Source: Cladorhizidae sp. MBARI D1340-BT2
Lineage: Eukaryota; Porifera; Demospongiae; Poecilosclerida; Cladorhizidae
DNA length: 64,000 nucleotides
Direction: 5' to 3'
NCBI GenBank assembly: GCA_028752905.1
Contig: JAQNBH010000003.1
Span: 36,454,472-36,518,471, forward strand
Shown: piece by piece, positions 51,101 through 59,258 of the stretch
Position numbering within the stretch: position 1 is the stretch's first letter
How the letters are laid out: each line of letters starts with the position of its first letter
Program-made: the position numbers and the translations under genes
Notes under the pieces: generated by a model
Databases searched by the model: none
What the model was told of the DNA's origin: nothing
Seen by the model: only the letters and a program-made list of their open reading frames with translations

Positions 51101-54100
51101 AGAACAAACAAAGCTTATAGTGCACCAGAACTTAGGTTAGCCATTCTACTTACAAGTATATTGCCTTTTCAACATTGCTAAGCTAGTAAGAGTAGCTGTA
51201 GCCATAGCAGCTTCTATTGGTCCCTACCAGAGTAAGACAACAGATCGATTATATATGACCAAGGCTTACAAGAGGAAATGTCACTGAGTATGTATATGTA
51301 GCCATGTTAGTAACAAGATGTGGGTGTGATCTGATGAGATCTCTGGGTGTGTGGCTATGTGTCTGCTCTTTGAAGTGATTTTCATTAAAACTTGCCAGTC
51401 AGTACTTTGTGGGTGTCTACTGTCCGGATCATGGAGGCGGTTGCTTCTCAGAAGTTTGTTTACTATTAGATGCATGCTAAAACTAATCAGTGCTTTTGCA
51501 TTTGTCCATTTGATGGAGGTTGTCTGCTTCTGGGAGGGTCCATTAAGAGAGGCTCCACTGTGGTTTACTGGTTTTGTTGAAAATCGTGCTGTTAACTATT
51601 GTTTCTAGGTTAAGATTTTCAGTAAACCACTTCCTTGCAGAGAAAACACAAAGGAGCTGCTGAATCAGATGAAATACTATGCTAAATATTGCACTCGAGC
51701 ATGTGTATTGCAATGATGACCGTTACCAACTTTTTATGAGTCGCTGCAATGCATTGGGCTGATTCGGAGTTGTGTGGTAATTAACACAAGGAATGGACTA
51801 ATTTATGCAAGTTATGTGTGGGTAGGTGGGGGAAGGAAATAGATAGAAAATAGATAAAGACATTGAAGACGAGTTGCACATTACAATAACCTTCTCAATA
51901 AACCTTCTCAATAATCAACTTGAAATTATGTTCTCTGCATGTTTCGACTAGATGCTCTAGTCATCATCAGGAATTGCCGGTTATTTAGGGTGCTGGTTAA
52001 CTACCTTCAATGAAGAATCCAAGGCATGGCTTAAGTATTTTTGGAGCTAAAACTGGCCGAAAGCACCGTTTAAGATACTTTTAGCATTAAAAATAACTTT
52101 CGTGCATGTCTTTTGGCATCTACCAGTTTGAAATAGGGGGCAAATCAATATTTGAGTGCTACTGACTCCCCAATAGAGAGTGAAAAAGAAAAGTCTAAAT
52201 ATGTATGATTGCATGCTGTGTTCAGATCCTCCTGGAGTGAGCATTCCAGCTACAATGTTTAGGTCCTCCTGAAGTGAGTATACATGCTACAATGCTCAGG
52301 TCCTCTTCAAGTGAGTATCCACAATGCTCATGTCCTCCTGAAGTGAGTATACGTGCAATAATGCTCAGGTCCTCTAGTATAAACCTACAATGCTCATGTC
52401 CTCCTGAAGTGAGTATATGTGCTCAGGTCCTCTAGTATAAACCTACAATGCTCAGGTCCTCCTGAAGTAAGTATACGTACTACAATGCTCAGTCCTCCTG
52501 AAGTGAGTATACATGCTTGCTCAGGTCCTCTTCAAGTGAGTATCCACAATGCTCAGGTCCCCCTGAAGAAAGTATACATGCAATAATGCTCAGGTCCTCT
52601 AGTATAAACCTACAATGCTCAGGTCCTCTTCAAGTAAGTATCCACAATGCTCAGGTCCTCCTGAAGTGAGTCTACATGCTACAATGCTCAGGTCCTCTTC
52701 AAGTGAGTATCCACAATGCTCAGGTCCTCCTGAAGTGAGTATACGTACTACAATGCTCAGTCCTCCTGAAGTGAGTATACATGCTTGCTCAGGTCCTCTT
52801 CAAGTGAGTATCCACAATGCTCAGGTCCTCCTGAAGTGAGTATACATGCAATAATGCTCAGGTCCTCTAGTATAAACCTACAATGCTCAGGTCCTCCTGA
52901 AGTGAGTATACATACTACAATGCTCAGGTCCTCTTCAAGTGAGTATGCTCAGGTCCTCCTGAAGCGAGTATACATGCAATAATGCTCAGGTCCTCTAGTA
53001 TAAACCTACAATGCTCAGGTCCTCCTGAAGTGAGTATACATACTACAATGCTCAGGTCCTCCTGAAGTGAGTATACATGCTACAATGCTCAGGTCCTCTT
53101 CAAGTGAGTATCCACAATGCTCAGGTCCTCCTGAAGTGAGTATACATGCTACAATGCTCAGGTCCTCTTCAAGTGAGTATCCACAATGCTCAGGTCCTCC
53201 TGAAGTGAGTATACATACTACAATGCTCAGTCCTCCTGAAGTGAGTATACATGCTTGCTCAGGTCCTCTTCAAGTGAGTATCCACAATGCTCAGGTCCTC
53301 CTGAAGTGAGTATACATGCAATAATGCTCAGGTCCTCTAGTATAAACCTACAATGCTCAGGTCCTCCTGAAGTGAGTATACATACTACAATGCTCAGGTC
53401 CTCTTCAAGTGAGTATCCACAATGCTCAGGTCCTCCTGAAGTGAGTATACGTACTACAATGCTCAGTCCTCCTGAAATGAGTATACATGCTACAATGCTC
53501 AGGTCTTCTTCAAATGAGTATACACAATGCTCAGTCCACCTGAAGTAAGTATACATGCAATAATGCTCAGGTCCTCTAGTATAAACCTACAATGCTCAGG
53601 TCCTCCTGAAGTGAGTATACATACTATAACGCTCAGGTCCTCCTGAATTTAGTGCAATGTTCTGGTCCCGCTGAAGTGAGTATACATGCCATAAGTACAT
53701 AATTAATAAACTCACTGGAGGGAGGCTCAAGAATATTTGACCTCAAAAGTCGAGCTATAATTAAAACAACACAGAATAGAAAAACATGAATAAAAACCAA
53801 TATAAACCAATAAAAATCCATACAATAATATAATTTAATATATACATTTACACACAAAAAAATCTTGCAAGATTGCATGTAGTTATAGACTCTCAGAGAA
53901 GAAACTGCAATAACCAAGTTGTGTACATTTAAGTGATGGACCATCATAAACATCTGCAGGTGCATACCCGGACATCCTTTAGCAAAGGTAATTATTGCTG
54001 AATACCTTGTGTTTACTGGGAACTTATCCTGCATAAGCTCAGTACAATACTCTATCATTACAAAACAGTCAGAAAACTTTACTTCCAGTTAGAGCAAACA

Positions 54101-55256
54101 AGAAAGTTGTCAGTTGCGACTGTGTTGTGGGTGGCCATTATTTTCAAGCCTTAACTGATGTTTCTTGAGATTATTCTGCTTAGGTGTGCTGCACAACACC
54201 TATGCTTAGTAACTACTCTGAATTTATTTTTGTTTATTGGTTTTTATATTTTAGAAAGAGGTGTTTTTGGATAGATTATTTTGTTATAAGTTTTATTGTG
54301 GACATAGTTCAGTTTATTTCATAGGAGTCAATGAAGCCTACCAAACTGCAGCTTCTAATGATGCGAACCATTTGAAAGGGCTATTCCTGGGGTTGCAGCA
54401 CTGTATGCATTGTGATTATTAGACTATACATATTTTATTGCATAGCAATGCTTGGGTGTACTTCATATTGTGAACCAGCCTGGGTGTGCTTCATATTGTG
54501 AACCAGCCATTAAGGCCTGAACTAGTACCGAGCATGGGTTACAGCCACACACAAAAACATACAACATATATATAAATATATTATACATATACATACATGC
54601 ACATACATACCCTAGTATACCACACAAATTCACCAACATATATTATGTACATTCACACACATACCAACATGCCACATGTAAACATAGCACAAAATTGAAC
54701 ATGAATACAAACACATCACACACAATACACATGCACACACAAACACCATGTACCCCAACCCTCAGGTATACATACAAATACATACACAAACACAATACAC
54801 ATGCACACACAAACACCATGTATCCCACCCCTCAGATACACACATACAAATAAATACACAAACACAAAGTACACATGCACACACAAACACCATGTATCCC
54901 ACCCAACATATACTGTATACACAAAAGCAATACTCATACATGTAGCTATCTGTAGACACAAATATACCACGCACACAAACTCTGGATCCTGACCTTAGAC
55001 ATATTAGTATATGAGCATAATCACCCGACCACACTCAGTATTGTTGACAACACTAACTTACCTCCTCCAATGGTCTTGGTATAGTTGAGGATACCATAGA
55101 GGGAGTGGCTAGAGGCAGGGTCTCTGGCATTAGTCAACAGCTCCAAGTTCTTCACAGTAGTTACATCTTCCAACATACAGCAATGAGAGTCACATGATCC
55201 AATCATAGAGGAGAGACATTCACGTATGAAGGGGACAGGATACAGTTTGGATATGA
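29744..55256 (-). CDS. MSH4: MSH4 meiotic MutS homologue (5'-partial), 19 exons
   Basis: Nineteen exons join in matching phases into about 657 residues and a stop. MSH4 forms a heterodimer with MSH5, binds recombination intermediates in meiosis and stabilises crossovers; it does not repair mismatches. The order seen is core/lever region (exons 1-9 here), clamp (exons 10-11), then the ATPase with GPNM-SGKST (Walker A, split by an intron), [23 protein letters not shown] (Walker B plus signature) and [20 protein letters not shown] and [17 protein letters not shown] match MSH4 rather than MSH2/3/6 as I recall them. The N-terminal third is not found; a Ty3 element lies upstream at 58.2-63.6 kb. 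All splice phases agree and no stop interrupts, so the gene looks functional. Confidence 0.93.
29946..30305. repeat. Tandem array that repeats the last MSH4 3' splice site
   Basis: Six units of 63-65 bp share CTTAGCCAAGTGCAAGCCTG and TGTGAGTAACATGGTCATTG. On the MSH4 strand each unit holds TATTGCAG followed by GCTTGCACTTGGCTAAGATG, the acceptor and first 20 bases of the last exon. Only the unit nearest 29967 is followed by the real exon. Confidence 0.93.
30306..32013 (-). other. MSH4 intron between exons r and s
   Basis: AT-rich, no coding signal recognised. The stretch near 31200-31560 is GC-richer but has no long frame in either direction. Confidence 0.5.
32014..32092 (-). CDS. MSH4: MSH4 exon r (79 bp)
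   Basis: Acceptor TATATAACAG, donor ATG|GTGAGG, phase 0 to 1. It encodes [20 protein letters not shown]; human has LYTYKLSKGLTEEKNY in this place. The G of the donor side completes the conserved NYG. Confidence 0.88.
32177..32195 (-). CDS. MSH4: MSH4 micro-exon q (19 bp)
   Basis: Acceptor CACCCTATAG, donor AAG|GTGAGA, phase 2 to 0. It encodes N-YHFDLK, continuing YPNVQ as human has YPNVEN-MHFEVQ. It is needed to connect the phases of the neighbouring exons. Confidence 0.8.
32388..32596 (-). CDS. MSH4: MSH4 exon p (209 bp), Walker B and signature
   Basis: Acceptor TATCTTGTAG, donor GAA|GTAAGT, phase 0 to 2. It encodes [51 protein letters not shown] and YPNVQ. Walker B Asp-Glu and the ATP-sensing His of THF are present, so ATP binding and hydrolysis should be possible. 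Confidence 0.97.
34195..34285. repeat. Three-copy 31-bp tandem repeat
   Basis: Three units of GGCTTAAATAAGCGCACTTTATTTAA type, nearly identical, in an MSH4 intron. Confidence 0.8.
35200..35410. mobile_element. Foldback MITE copy 5 (both arms)
   Basis: The left arm holds CAATAACCTTCTCAATAATT, GTTTCGACTAGATGCTCTAG and CCTTCGTCAGGAAT. The right arm holds ATGAAGGCTAGAGCA, GAGAGAGTACAATTTCAAG and TTGAGAAGGTAATTGTAATG. It ends about 30 bp from the MSH4 exon o donor. Confidence 0.8.
35442..35609 (-). CDS. MSH4: MSH4 exon o (168 bp), P-loop lysine exon
   Basis: Acceptor TTTCATAACAG, donor GAG|GTAGAT, phase 0 to 0. It encodes [32 protein letters not shown] and [19 protein letters not shown]. The Walker A Lys and the MutS motif around [11 protein letters not shown] are intact. 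A foldback MITE lies just downstream at 35200-35410. Confidence 0.96.
35610..40919 (-). other. MSH4 intron between exons n and o (splits the P-loop)
   Basis: A 5.3-kb intron holding a non-LTR retrotransposon relic (37150-38230) and a 20-T run near 39042. Other frames in it show no recognisable domain. Confidence 0.55.
37150..38230 (-). pseudogene. Non-LTR retrotransposon reverse transcriptase relic
   Basis: On the - strand, overlapping frames give [13 protein letters not shown] (RT motif 2a-like), [15 protein letters not shown] (motif A region, with CDTVNH in place of FDTVNH), [19 protein letters not shown] (motif B), RFIYADDLG (motif C with YADD), YLGITLD and a C-terminal domain with [18 protein letters not shown]. 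This order is that of Jockey/CR1-type non-LTR elements. Several frameshifts break it. It lies in an MSH4 intron, in the same orientation as the gene. Confidence 0.85.
40920..40967 (-). CDS. MSH4: MSH4 exon n (48 bp), first half of Walker A
   Basis: Acceptor CTGTGTAG, donor ATG|GTAAGA, phase 0 to 0. It encodes [16 protein letters not shown]. The P-loop is completed by the next exon (SGKST), 5.3 kb away. Confidence 0.93.
41251..41345 (-). CDS. MSH4: MSH4 exon m (95 bp)
   Basis: Acceptor TTCCACAG, donor ACA|GTGAGC, phase 1 to 0. It encodes [20 protein letters not shown] and VPNNT, leading into the ATPase domain. GRHPIL is a MutS-family hallmark; human MSH4 has GWHPIL. Confidence 0.95.
41560..41870. 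repeat. 30-bp minisatellite in MSH4 intron
   Basis: About ten units of GGGTCACTATGATGTATACT with GGGAAACCTT, diverged at the edges. It fills much of the 627-bp intron between exons l and m. Confidence 0.88.
41973..42097 (-). CDS. MSH4: MSH4 exon l (125 bp)
   Basis: Acceptor TTTCTGTGTCAG, donor ACA|GTAAGC, phase 2 to 1. It encodes [20 protein letters not shown] then [10 protein letters not shown]; human has [20 protein letters not shown] and FAHACTLSDY. Confidence 0.95.
42473..42518 (-). CDS. MSH4: MSH4 exon k (46 bp)
   Basis: Acceptor ATGTTATTAG, donor ACAG|GTATGC, phase 1 to 2. It encodes [15 protein letters not shown], equivalent to human ERCQESLREIYHMTY in the clamp helices. Confidence 0.85.
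42607..44188 (+). mobile_element. Internally deleted Ty3/gypsy element C with both LTRs
   Basis: The LTRs at 42607-42734 and 44025-44188 share AATGATTGACTCAATAATT, CAGGATATTGT(A/G)GTAGAGT, TAAATAGGTGTG and CATAATAAC. The first lacks about 40 bp present in the second. GATG flanks both outer ends (42603-42606 and 44189-44192). TGGGCCAGTCCGGGAG next to the first LTR may be the primer binding site. Only integrase sequence lies inside. It is antisense to MSH4, in the intron between exons j and k. Confidence 0.8.
42881..43574 (+). pseudogene. Integrase remnant of element C
   Basis: Three frames in succession give the zinc-binding part ([17 protein letters not shown] followed by CQACLVY), the core start ([18 protein letters not shown]) and then [19 protein letters not shown] with [10 protein letters not shown]. 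The catalytic Glu region is recognisable ([14 protein letters not shown]). Frameshifts separate all three. Gag, protease and RT are missing. Confidence 0.8.
44529..44798 (-). CDS. MSH4: MSH4 exon j (270 bp), clamp with acidic Gly insert
   Basis: Acceptor ATTTGTAG, donor ACA|GTGAGT, phase 1 to 1. It encodes [27 protein letters not shown], then an insert around [13 protein letters not shown], then [17 protein letters not shown] and VDFIKLN. Human MSH4 has the flanking parts but lacks an insert of about 25 residues between them. This is the clamp start, which closes around DNA. Confidence 0.93.
44961..45014 (-). CDS. MSH4: MSH4 exon i (54 bp)
   Basis: Acceptor ATATTCTCAG, donor CGG|GTCAGT, phase 1 to 1. 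It encodes [17 protein letters not shown]; human has FLDIARRTYTEIVDDIA. Confidence 0.9.
45015..46493 (-). other. MSH4 intron between exons h and i
   Basis: It contains a (GAT)n run at 45140-45200 and a short direct repeat GTAGCCTTTGGTGCTTAACT at about 45500-45542. No gene was seen. Confidence 0.55.
46494..46626 (-). CDS. MSH4: MSH4 exon h (133 bp)
   Basis: Acceptor GACATCAGTA..TCATAG, donor ATG|GTTAGG, phase 0 to 1. It encodes [34 protein letters not shown] and IKSGLN, matching human DKRFGIILEKI, NDDARYMKGCLNMRTQKCY and RSNIN. This is the lever region. Confidence 0.93.
46627..48931 (-). other. MSH4 intron between exons g and h
   Basis: It holds a degenerate CCAGTGTG(T)GT-type repeat near 46735-46960 and the 20-bp array at 48570-48830. 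An 84-codon + frame (48009-48263) has protein-like composition but no recognised domain and is not called. Confidence 0.5.
48570..48830. repeat. 20-21-bp minisatellite
   Basis: About 12 diverged units of CTGTCCTGTATACTTGAATA in an MSH4 intron. Confidence 0.85.
48932..49024 (-). CDS. MSH4: MSH4 exon g (93 bp)
   Basis: Acceptor CTGCAG, donor CAG|GTATTG, phase 0 to 0. It encodes [20 protein letters not shown] and LLKAFYQ; human has LIYLKHTLELVDPLK and LLRAYYG. Confidence 0.92.
49158..49255 (-). CDS. MSH4: MSH4 exon f (98 bp)
   Basis: Acceptor TTGTGTTTTAG, donor AAT|GTTTGT, phase 1 to 0. It encodes [14 protein letters not shown] then [19 protein letters not shown], closely following human VISRFLDTEQLLSV and QIPKQDTVNAAESKITN. 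Confidence 0.9.
49748..49772 (-). CDS. MSH4: MSH4 micro-exon e (25 bp)
   Basis: Acceptor CTATTTAACAG, donor CAG|GTTTGA, phase 0 to 1. It encodes DMFYGLES, equivalent to human ELFFGLQS. Its donor departs from consensus at +4 onward. Confidence 0.75.
49828..49844 (-). CDS. MSH4: MSH4 micro-exon d (17 bp)
   Basis: Acceptor TTCATTCTCCGAAG, donor GAG|GTAAGT, phase 1 to 0. It encodes E-LTENE, continuing CIQ-ELTENE in line with human CVQ-ELLQDE. It is short, but phases on both sides and homology agree. Confidence 0.75.
49930..49968 (-). CDS. MSH4: MSH4 exon c (39 bp)
   Basis: Acceptor CTATATAG, donor AG|GTAAGC, phase 1 to 1. It encodes [13 protein letters not shown], which aligns without gaps to the human VDIETINMRLDCVQ stretch. 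The intron before it (3.7 kb) carries the large 52-53.7 kb repeat array. Confidence 0.75.
51878..51976. mobile_element. Foldback MITE copy 6 (left half)
   Basis: It contains ATTACAATAACCTTCTCAAT (with the CCTTCTCAATAA block doubled), CATGTTTCGACTAGATGCTC and TAGTCATCATCAGGAATT. On the - strand this is the cleanest example of the hammerhead-like motif in the window. Confidence 0.75.
52230..53690. repeat. Complex minisatellite with higher-order structure
   Basis: Some 40 units of 35-45 bp are built on AATGCTCAGGTCCTCCTGAA and GTGAGTATACATGCTAC. Variant units (CTCTTCAAGTGAGTATCCAC; CTCTAGTATAAACCTAC) alternate in a recurring order, so blocks of several units repeat as higher-order units. It ends 26 bp before MSH4 exon b. 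Confidence 0.93.
53716..53754 (-). CDS. MSH4: MSH4 exon b (39 bp)
   Basis: Acceptor AATTATAG, donor CA|GTGAGT, phase 1 to 1. It encodes [11 protein letters not shown], following directly on TKTIGGA from exon a. Human MSH4 has [11 protein letters not shown] at this point. Confidence 0.9.
53755..55061 (-). other. MSH4 intron between exons a and b
   Basis: It contains the CA-rich imperfect array at 54540-54960 and a 29-bp direct repeat near 54447-54506 (CTTCATATTGTGAACCAGCC). Frames on the - strand rich in Val/Cys are repeat by-products. Confidence 0.55.
54700..54925. repeat. CA-rich tandem repeat, about 70-bp unit
   Basis: Three units share AATACACATGCACACACAAA, CACCATGTA(C/T)CCCA, CCCTCAG and ATACA(A/C)ACA-type blocks, within a wider CA-rich stretch from 54540. 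Confidence 0.75.
55062..55256 (-). CDS. MSH4: MSH4 exon a (first in window)
   Basis: Acceptor ATGAATAG, donor G|GTAAGT, phase 1 in and 1 out. It encodes [12 protein letters not shown] and [14 protein letters not shown], the conserved core-domain start where human MSH4 has QNLELLINNQD and FGVLNYTKTPGG. The exon's 5' border is less certain because this part is poorly conserved. Confidence 0.85.
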
Positions 55257-55939
55257 CTATTCATTAGAAAATATTTTACCCCTCATAGCAGGTTCAAGAT
55301 ATGTGTGAATATGCTTCAGTACAATGAAGAACCATACAAAGACTCTAACTATATTAATAGGTTTGCTTGAAGTATAAATGTTGGAACAGGTTGAGAAAAT
55401 GTATGAATTGTCGTTCCTGCATGAAATAGCTACACACAGGTATACTACATAATGATTGCTGAAAGTTTGGGTTCCTATCAACTAATTCGAGTATGCCATA
55501 GAAGAGTCATCTGTTACAGCTGTGGAAATCCTGAGAATGAGACAATACCACCAGTCAGTTTGGCTCCTACAAGTCTTCATATGTGGCCAATGGCAAATCT
55601 TCAGAGTGAAAATTTGTCACATCACACTCCCTTATTCGTCTTCAACACAGAATATCTTTTTTGTCTTCAACACTGATTTATATGTGGTTATACAAGATGA
55701 TAACATAGGTGATAACAGTTGACACAGAAGTTACAGCCAGTAAACAGTTCACTGCCAACTATATTTGATAACAAAACTTTTCAAACAGTTCATATAACAA
55801 TTTACAGTTTGGTATTAGAATCAGCTCCATTGAGATTAGTAATCAAAAGATACAGCCAATAAACAATTTAGTGCAGACTATACTTGATAACAAATATATA
55901 TACATCTACATTTTTTCCAAGAACAAACATTCAACAAAC

Positions 55940-56045
55940 TCTCACTCGACATAATGAAATTACAATGACCTTCTCAATAATCAATTTGAATTTTACTATC
56001 TCAACATTTCAAATTAATGCTCTAGCCTTTATCAGATATGCTAAG
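55940..56045. mobile_element. Foldback MITE copy 7 (left half)
   Basis: It contains CTCTCACTCGACATAATGAA, ATTACAATGACCTTCTCAAT, CTCAACATTTC and TGCTCTAGCCTTTATCAG in family order, diverged. Confidence 0.7.
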
Positions 56046-57624
56046 ATTCATGTGAGCTTGTTATATATTGGTAGCTACCTATTCACCACGTGATACAAAC
56101 CAAACCATGGCACACGTGTCCAGCACATGAACTGGATTTGTAGAAAAATAAAATAAGGATAATAATAGCTAATAATAATACAAACACCAAATATAATATA
56201 GAATATATATATATAAATAAATAAAATAAAATAATATAAAAAAAATTATAAACAAATTAAATAAACAAATCAAACAAATAAAATAATGAATAAATAAATG
56301 TTATTTTAATTATTTAATTTTTAATATTAAGTCATAATCATAATCATAACCATAATCATAATCATCATAATAATAACTTTGTAAAAAAATTAAAATAAAT
56401 GATGATGATGATGACGACAACAATGACGATGATGATAATAATAATAATAATAACTAGCAAGTACCCGCAGAAACTCTGTGAGATTATGTATGTTGTCATT
56501 GGAAGGTGTTTATTTATTATGTGTTTGTGATTATAAAATATTGACAGATCACAATTCTTTCAAGAAGCCCCTTCTATAAATAATCTACCATTATGCTGTC
56601 TATTCTTTGTTGTTTATGAATTATGTAGCACTATAATTATAATACGTAATAAACATCAAATATGCCAGAAAAGGGTAAAGTTGGAATGAGAATAATGTTT
56701 TTGGTGAGAATTAGTGCTTGGCTGACCCCCTGATGCTGATAGCCGTTGATAATCTCCTCCTTCCAGTGTTTGCTGCTCTCTCTTCAGGCTTGACAGTAGC
56801 CTTCACTTGTCTCCACCTACCAATGTTTATTGCTCCCTCCTCAACCCTTGCACTTCTGGCAGTGCAGACCTCCTACTAGTATTAGATGATCTCACCTCAA
56901 CCCCCGCTCTAGCTGAAATTTCTGCTCTATGAAGTGTCATTTGTTCTGGGATAGATCTTCAGTTTAACTGTTGGTATCAACTCTCTACTTCCCTTATCTT
57001 TCCCAGTCAACTTTTCTTACAGCTCCTTGCACAGTCTCACTTGCTGCATCCCTTCTCTTTCTCTGTCTCTCTTCAGCAGCTCCCCTGCTTTCTTTTACAT
57101 GCTGAAAAATTGTTGTTCAATGACATGCAGTTCACGAAGTAGCTGCAAAATTCCATATTGGGGTGCATGCTTATAATTGTCACGCAAGCGATTTTCCAGG
57201 ATTTCCCGTAGTCATCACGAATGAATAAATTTGTGATCTGTGCACAGTGCTAACAGACGGATGGACAAGGGGTATTATATAGACAGTCACTTCCCAGTGC
57301 TGGTTCCAGTTTGGCCTCCAGGTCTTCATGCTAGTAGTTTAGGCACTGCATCTTCTGTACGACCGGTGAATTTTGTCTGACAGGAATGCTTTGCTGGCTT
57401 TTTCTGCTATTTCAGCTCCAGCCAGTGATATTTAAGCTCCAGTCAGTGATATTTAATCCTGTATCCTTCCCTGATCTTAATGGGAGGCTTCATCCTTATA
57501 CTTACTGGTAGAATTTCCTCATCGTGGCATCTCATGCTGAACACATAGTGATTCTTTCACCGAGCCCTCCAGAATAAAATCTCATAGTGTCTCGCTAATT
57601 TCTTAGCATTGCTACCGTAAAATC

Positions 57625-57720
57625 AACTCTCAATGAACTCTCAGTTGACATAACGAAATTTCTCAATGATCAACTTGATTTTGCCCCAAGTTTTTTTCTT
57701 CAATATTGCAGCCTTCACTA
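57625..57720. mobile_element. Foldback MITE copy 8 (left terminus)
   Basis: It contains TCTCAATGAACTCTCAGTTG and ACATAACGAAATTTCTCAAT, the best-preserved outer end of the family, followed by a diverged GATCAACTTGATTTTG. Confidence 0.65.
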
Positions 57721-58223
57721 GACTTGTTTTGTCCAGACAAGGGGTTGTCAATTATAAGACTAGGATCTGCAAACATTGGAAGATAGAAAGGCCAAATCCA
57801 GGAAGAACAACACAAACTTGAGCTATCAAGAGCTCATAATCACCAACTGAACATCATAAGCAAACATGCATGCTAATAAGTATTCATGCATAAGATTATG
57901 TCAATACAAATGTATGAATATCTTGAAACTAATGAGAAATCATCACCACTTCCTCTACAGCTTTCCTCTAAAATACGCTTCCAGAAACTCAGTAAAAGGC
58001 CAGAAAAAACCCATTCATGATGACAGTGTTAAAATTTTCTTTCATTTTGGGTGCTATCCCACCTAAGCCCGAATTAAAGTTACATGACTATCTTACATAC
58101 TTACATAGAAAGAACAGTGTACTGGGCATGTGTATATAAAAAGGATCAGGCATTCGGTTAATTTTTTATAATTTTTTGGAATGATTTCCAGGTCTTCTCC
58201 TGTCCTGTAGGCACTTATGGTAG

Positions 58224-58482
58224 TGTAACAGTGTTAATTACTAACTATCATTACTCATTATCTGACCCTTGGATTGTTGTTGTTATTGTATCTCTTCTAG
58301 ATGCCCATATAAGGGATGCTGGACAGTCAGGTCATCTGACCAATCACTGATTAACAACTCATGTAATAATTTCGATATAATGCCGTGTTTTTGGATACTG
58401 TATGTATGATTGCTGGTATGCTGAAATAATAACTGTACTAAGATACTGTGCCCTGTTTAACGCTGGCTCCGCGACGGTTACA
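58224..58482 (+). repeat. 5' LTR of element E
   Basis: 259 bp, starting TGTAACAG and ending GGTTACA (inverted TGTAAC/GTTACA ends). It differs from the 3' LTR at three sites: CCCTTGG/CCTTTGG, GTATGTATG/GTATTTATG and GGCTCCGCG/GGCTTCGCG. Confidence 0.95.
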
Positions 58483-58483
58483 A

Positions 58484-58502
58484 TTGGCGTAGTCGGCAGG
58501 AT
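58484..58502 (+). other. Primer binding site of element E
   Basis: TTGGCGTAGTCGGCAGGAT directly follows the LTR after one or two bases. TGGCG.AGTCGG.AGGAT is a recurring form of this site in animal Ty3/gypsy elements. The matching tRNA is not identified here. Confidence 0.75.
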
Positions 58503-58539
58503 CGCTTTTTGCTAACTTTATCTCGACTACGTCATCAGG

Positions 58540-59258
58540 ATGAGCAAGCCTGCCATACTCCCAGAAATCTACAATGGAGACAATAGCTGGGACGAATGGG
58601 TGGACCATTTTGACAGTGTGGCTACCGTGTGTGAATGGGACGATGCCTTGAAACTGAAGTGGCTAAGAGTACGGCTAACTGGTAGAGCTGTGACCACTTT
58701 TAAGAGGCTACCTGATGACATAAGAAATGACTTCACGGAGGCAGTCAAAGCAATGCGGAAGCGATTCGAACCAGAGAGCCGAAAGGGCCTGTATATGGCT
58801 GAGTTGCAGAGTCGAGTTCAAAAAAGGAGCGAAGATTGGGCTCATTTGGAGAGGATATGAGACAACTCGCAGATAAGGCCTACCCCGAATTACCCGTAGA
58901 AGCCAGGGAACGGTTCGCCTTGAATCAGTACCTCGCTCGTATCGACAAACCCCAAGTAGCTTTCAGCGTCCGGCAAGCTAAACCTGGATCTGTTGATGAA
59001 GCAATCACTCTGACTCTCGAAATGGAATCATATTTGCCGACATCCAATCCTGGAAGAGTGGCAGTAGTTGACAGTGAACTTGATGGTCACGCATCTGTGT
59101 CTGAACCTATTGCTGCCACTGCTAAAGCAAGGGATGATCCAGTAGTGCAGCTAATACTCGATCGGATGGACCGACTGGAGTCCAAGTTACAGGATGTTAT
59201 GACTTTGAAGACACAACCATCAAGACAGAATTCAAGATTCAAGCCCAAGTATCGACCT
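58540..59258 (+). pseudogene. Gag of element E, frameshifted
   Basis: The first frame starts MSKPAILPEIYNGDNSWDEW and reads capsid-like FDSVATVCEWDDALKLKWL and LTGRAVTTFKRL. A frameshift near 58840 moves to a second frame with GEDMRQLADKAYPELPVEAR and RFALNQYLARI, then a basic tail (FKPKYRPQG). Both halves are typical retrotransposon gag. The sequence enters the hAT-like piece at 59259 before any zinc knuckle. Confidence 0.85.

Larger units (their letters stand above)
49969..53715 (-). other. MSH4 intron between exons b and c
   Basis: A 3.7-kb intron with MITE copy 6 (51878-51976) and a 1.45-kb minisatellite (52230-53690). The remainder is AT-rich with no gene recognised. Confidence 0.55.
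55257..58219. other. Region upstream of the MSH4 exons found; no exon recognised
   Basis: No further MSH4 exon could be found here, although the intron upstream of exon a must start at or beyond this stretch. It holds MITE copies 7 and 8, an A/T-only stretch at 56150-56340 and GAT/AAT runs near 56400-56450. Confidence 0.5.

Noticed and set aside
52230..53690. CRISPR-like or coding interpretation of the 35-45-bp units
   Set aside because: Variable parts are shared unit variants rather than spacers, and frames do not persist across the array.
54643..55034. Cys/Val-rich - strand frames
   Set aside because: They translate the CA-rich tandem repeat and have no independent support.
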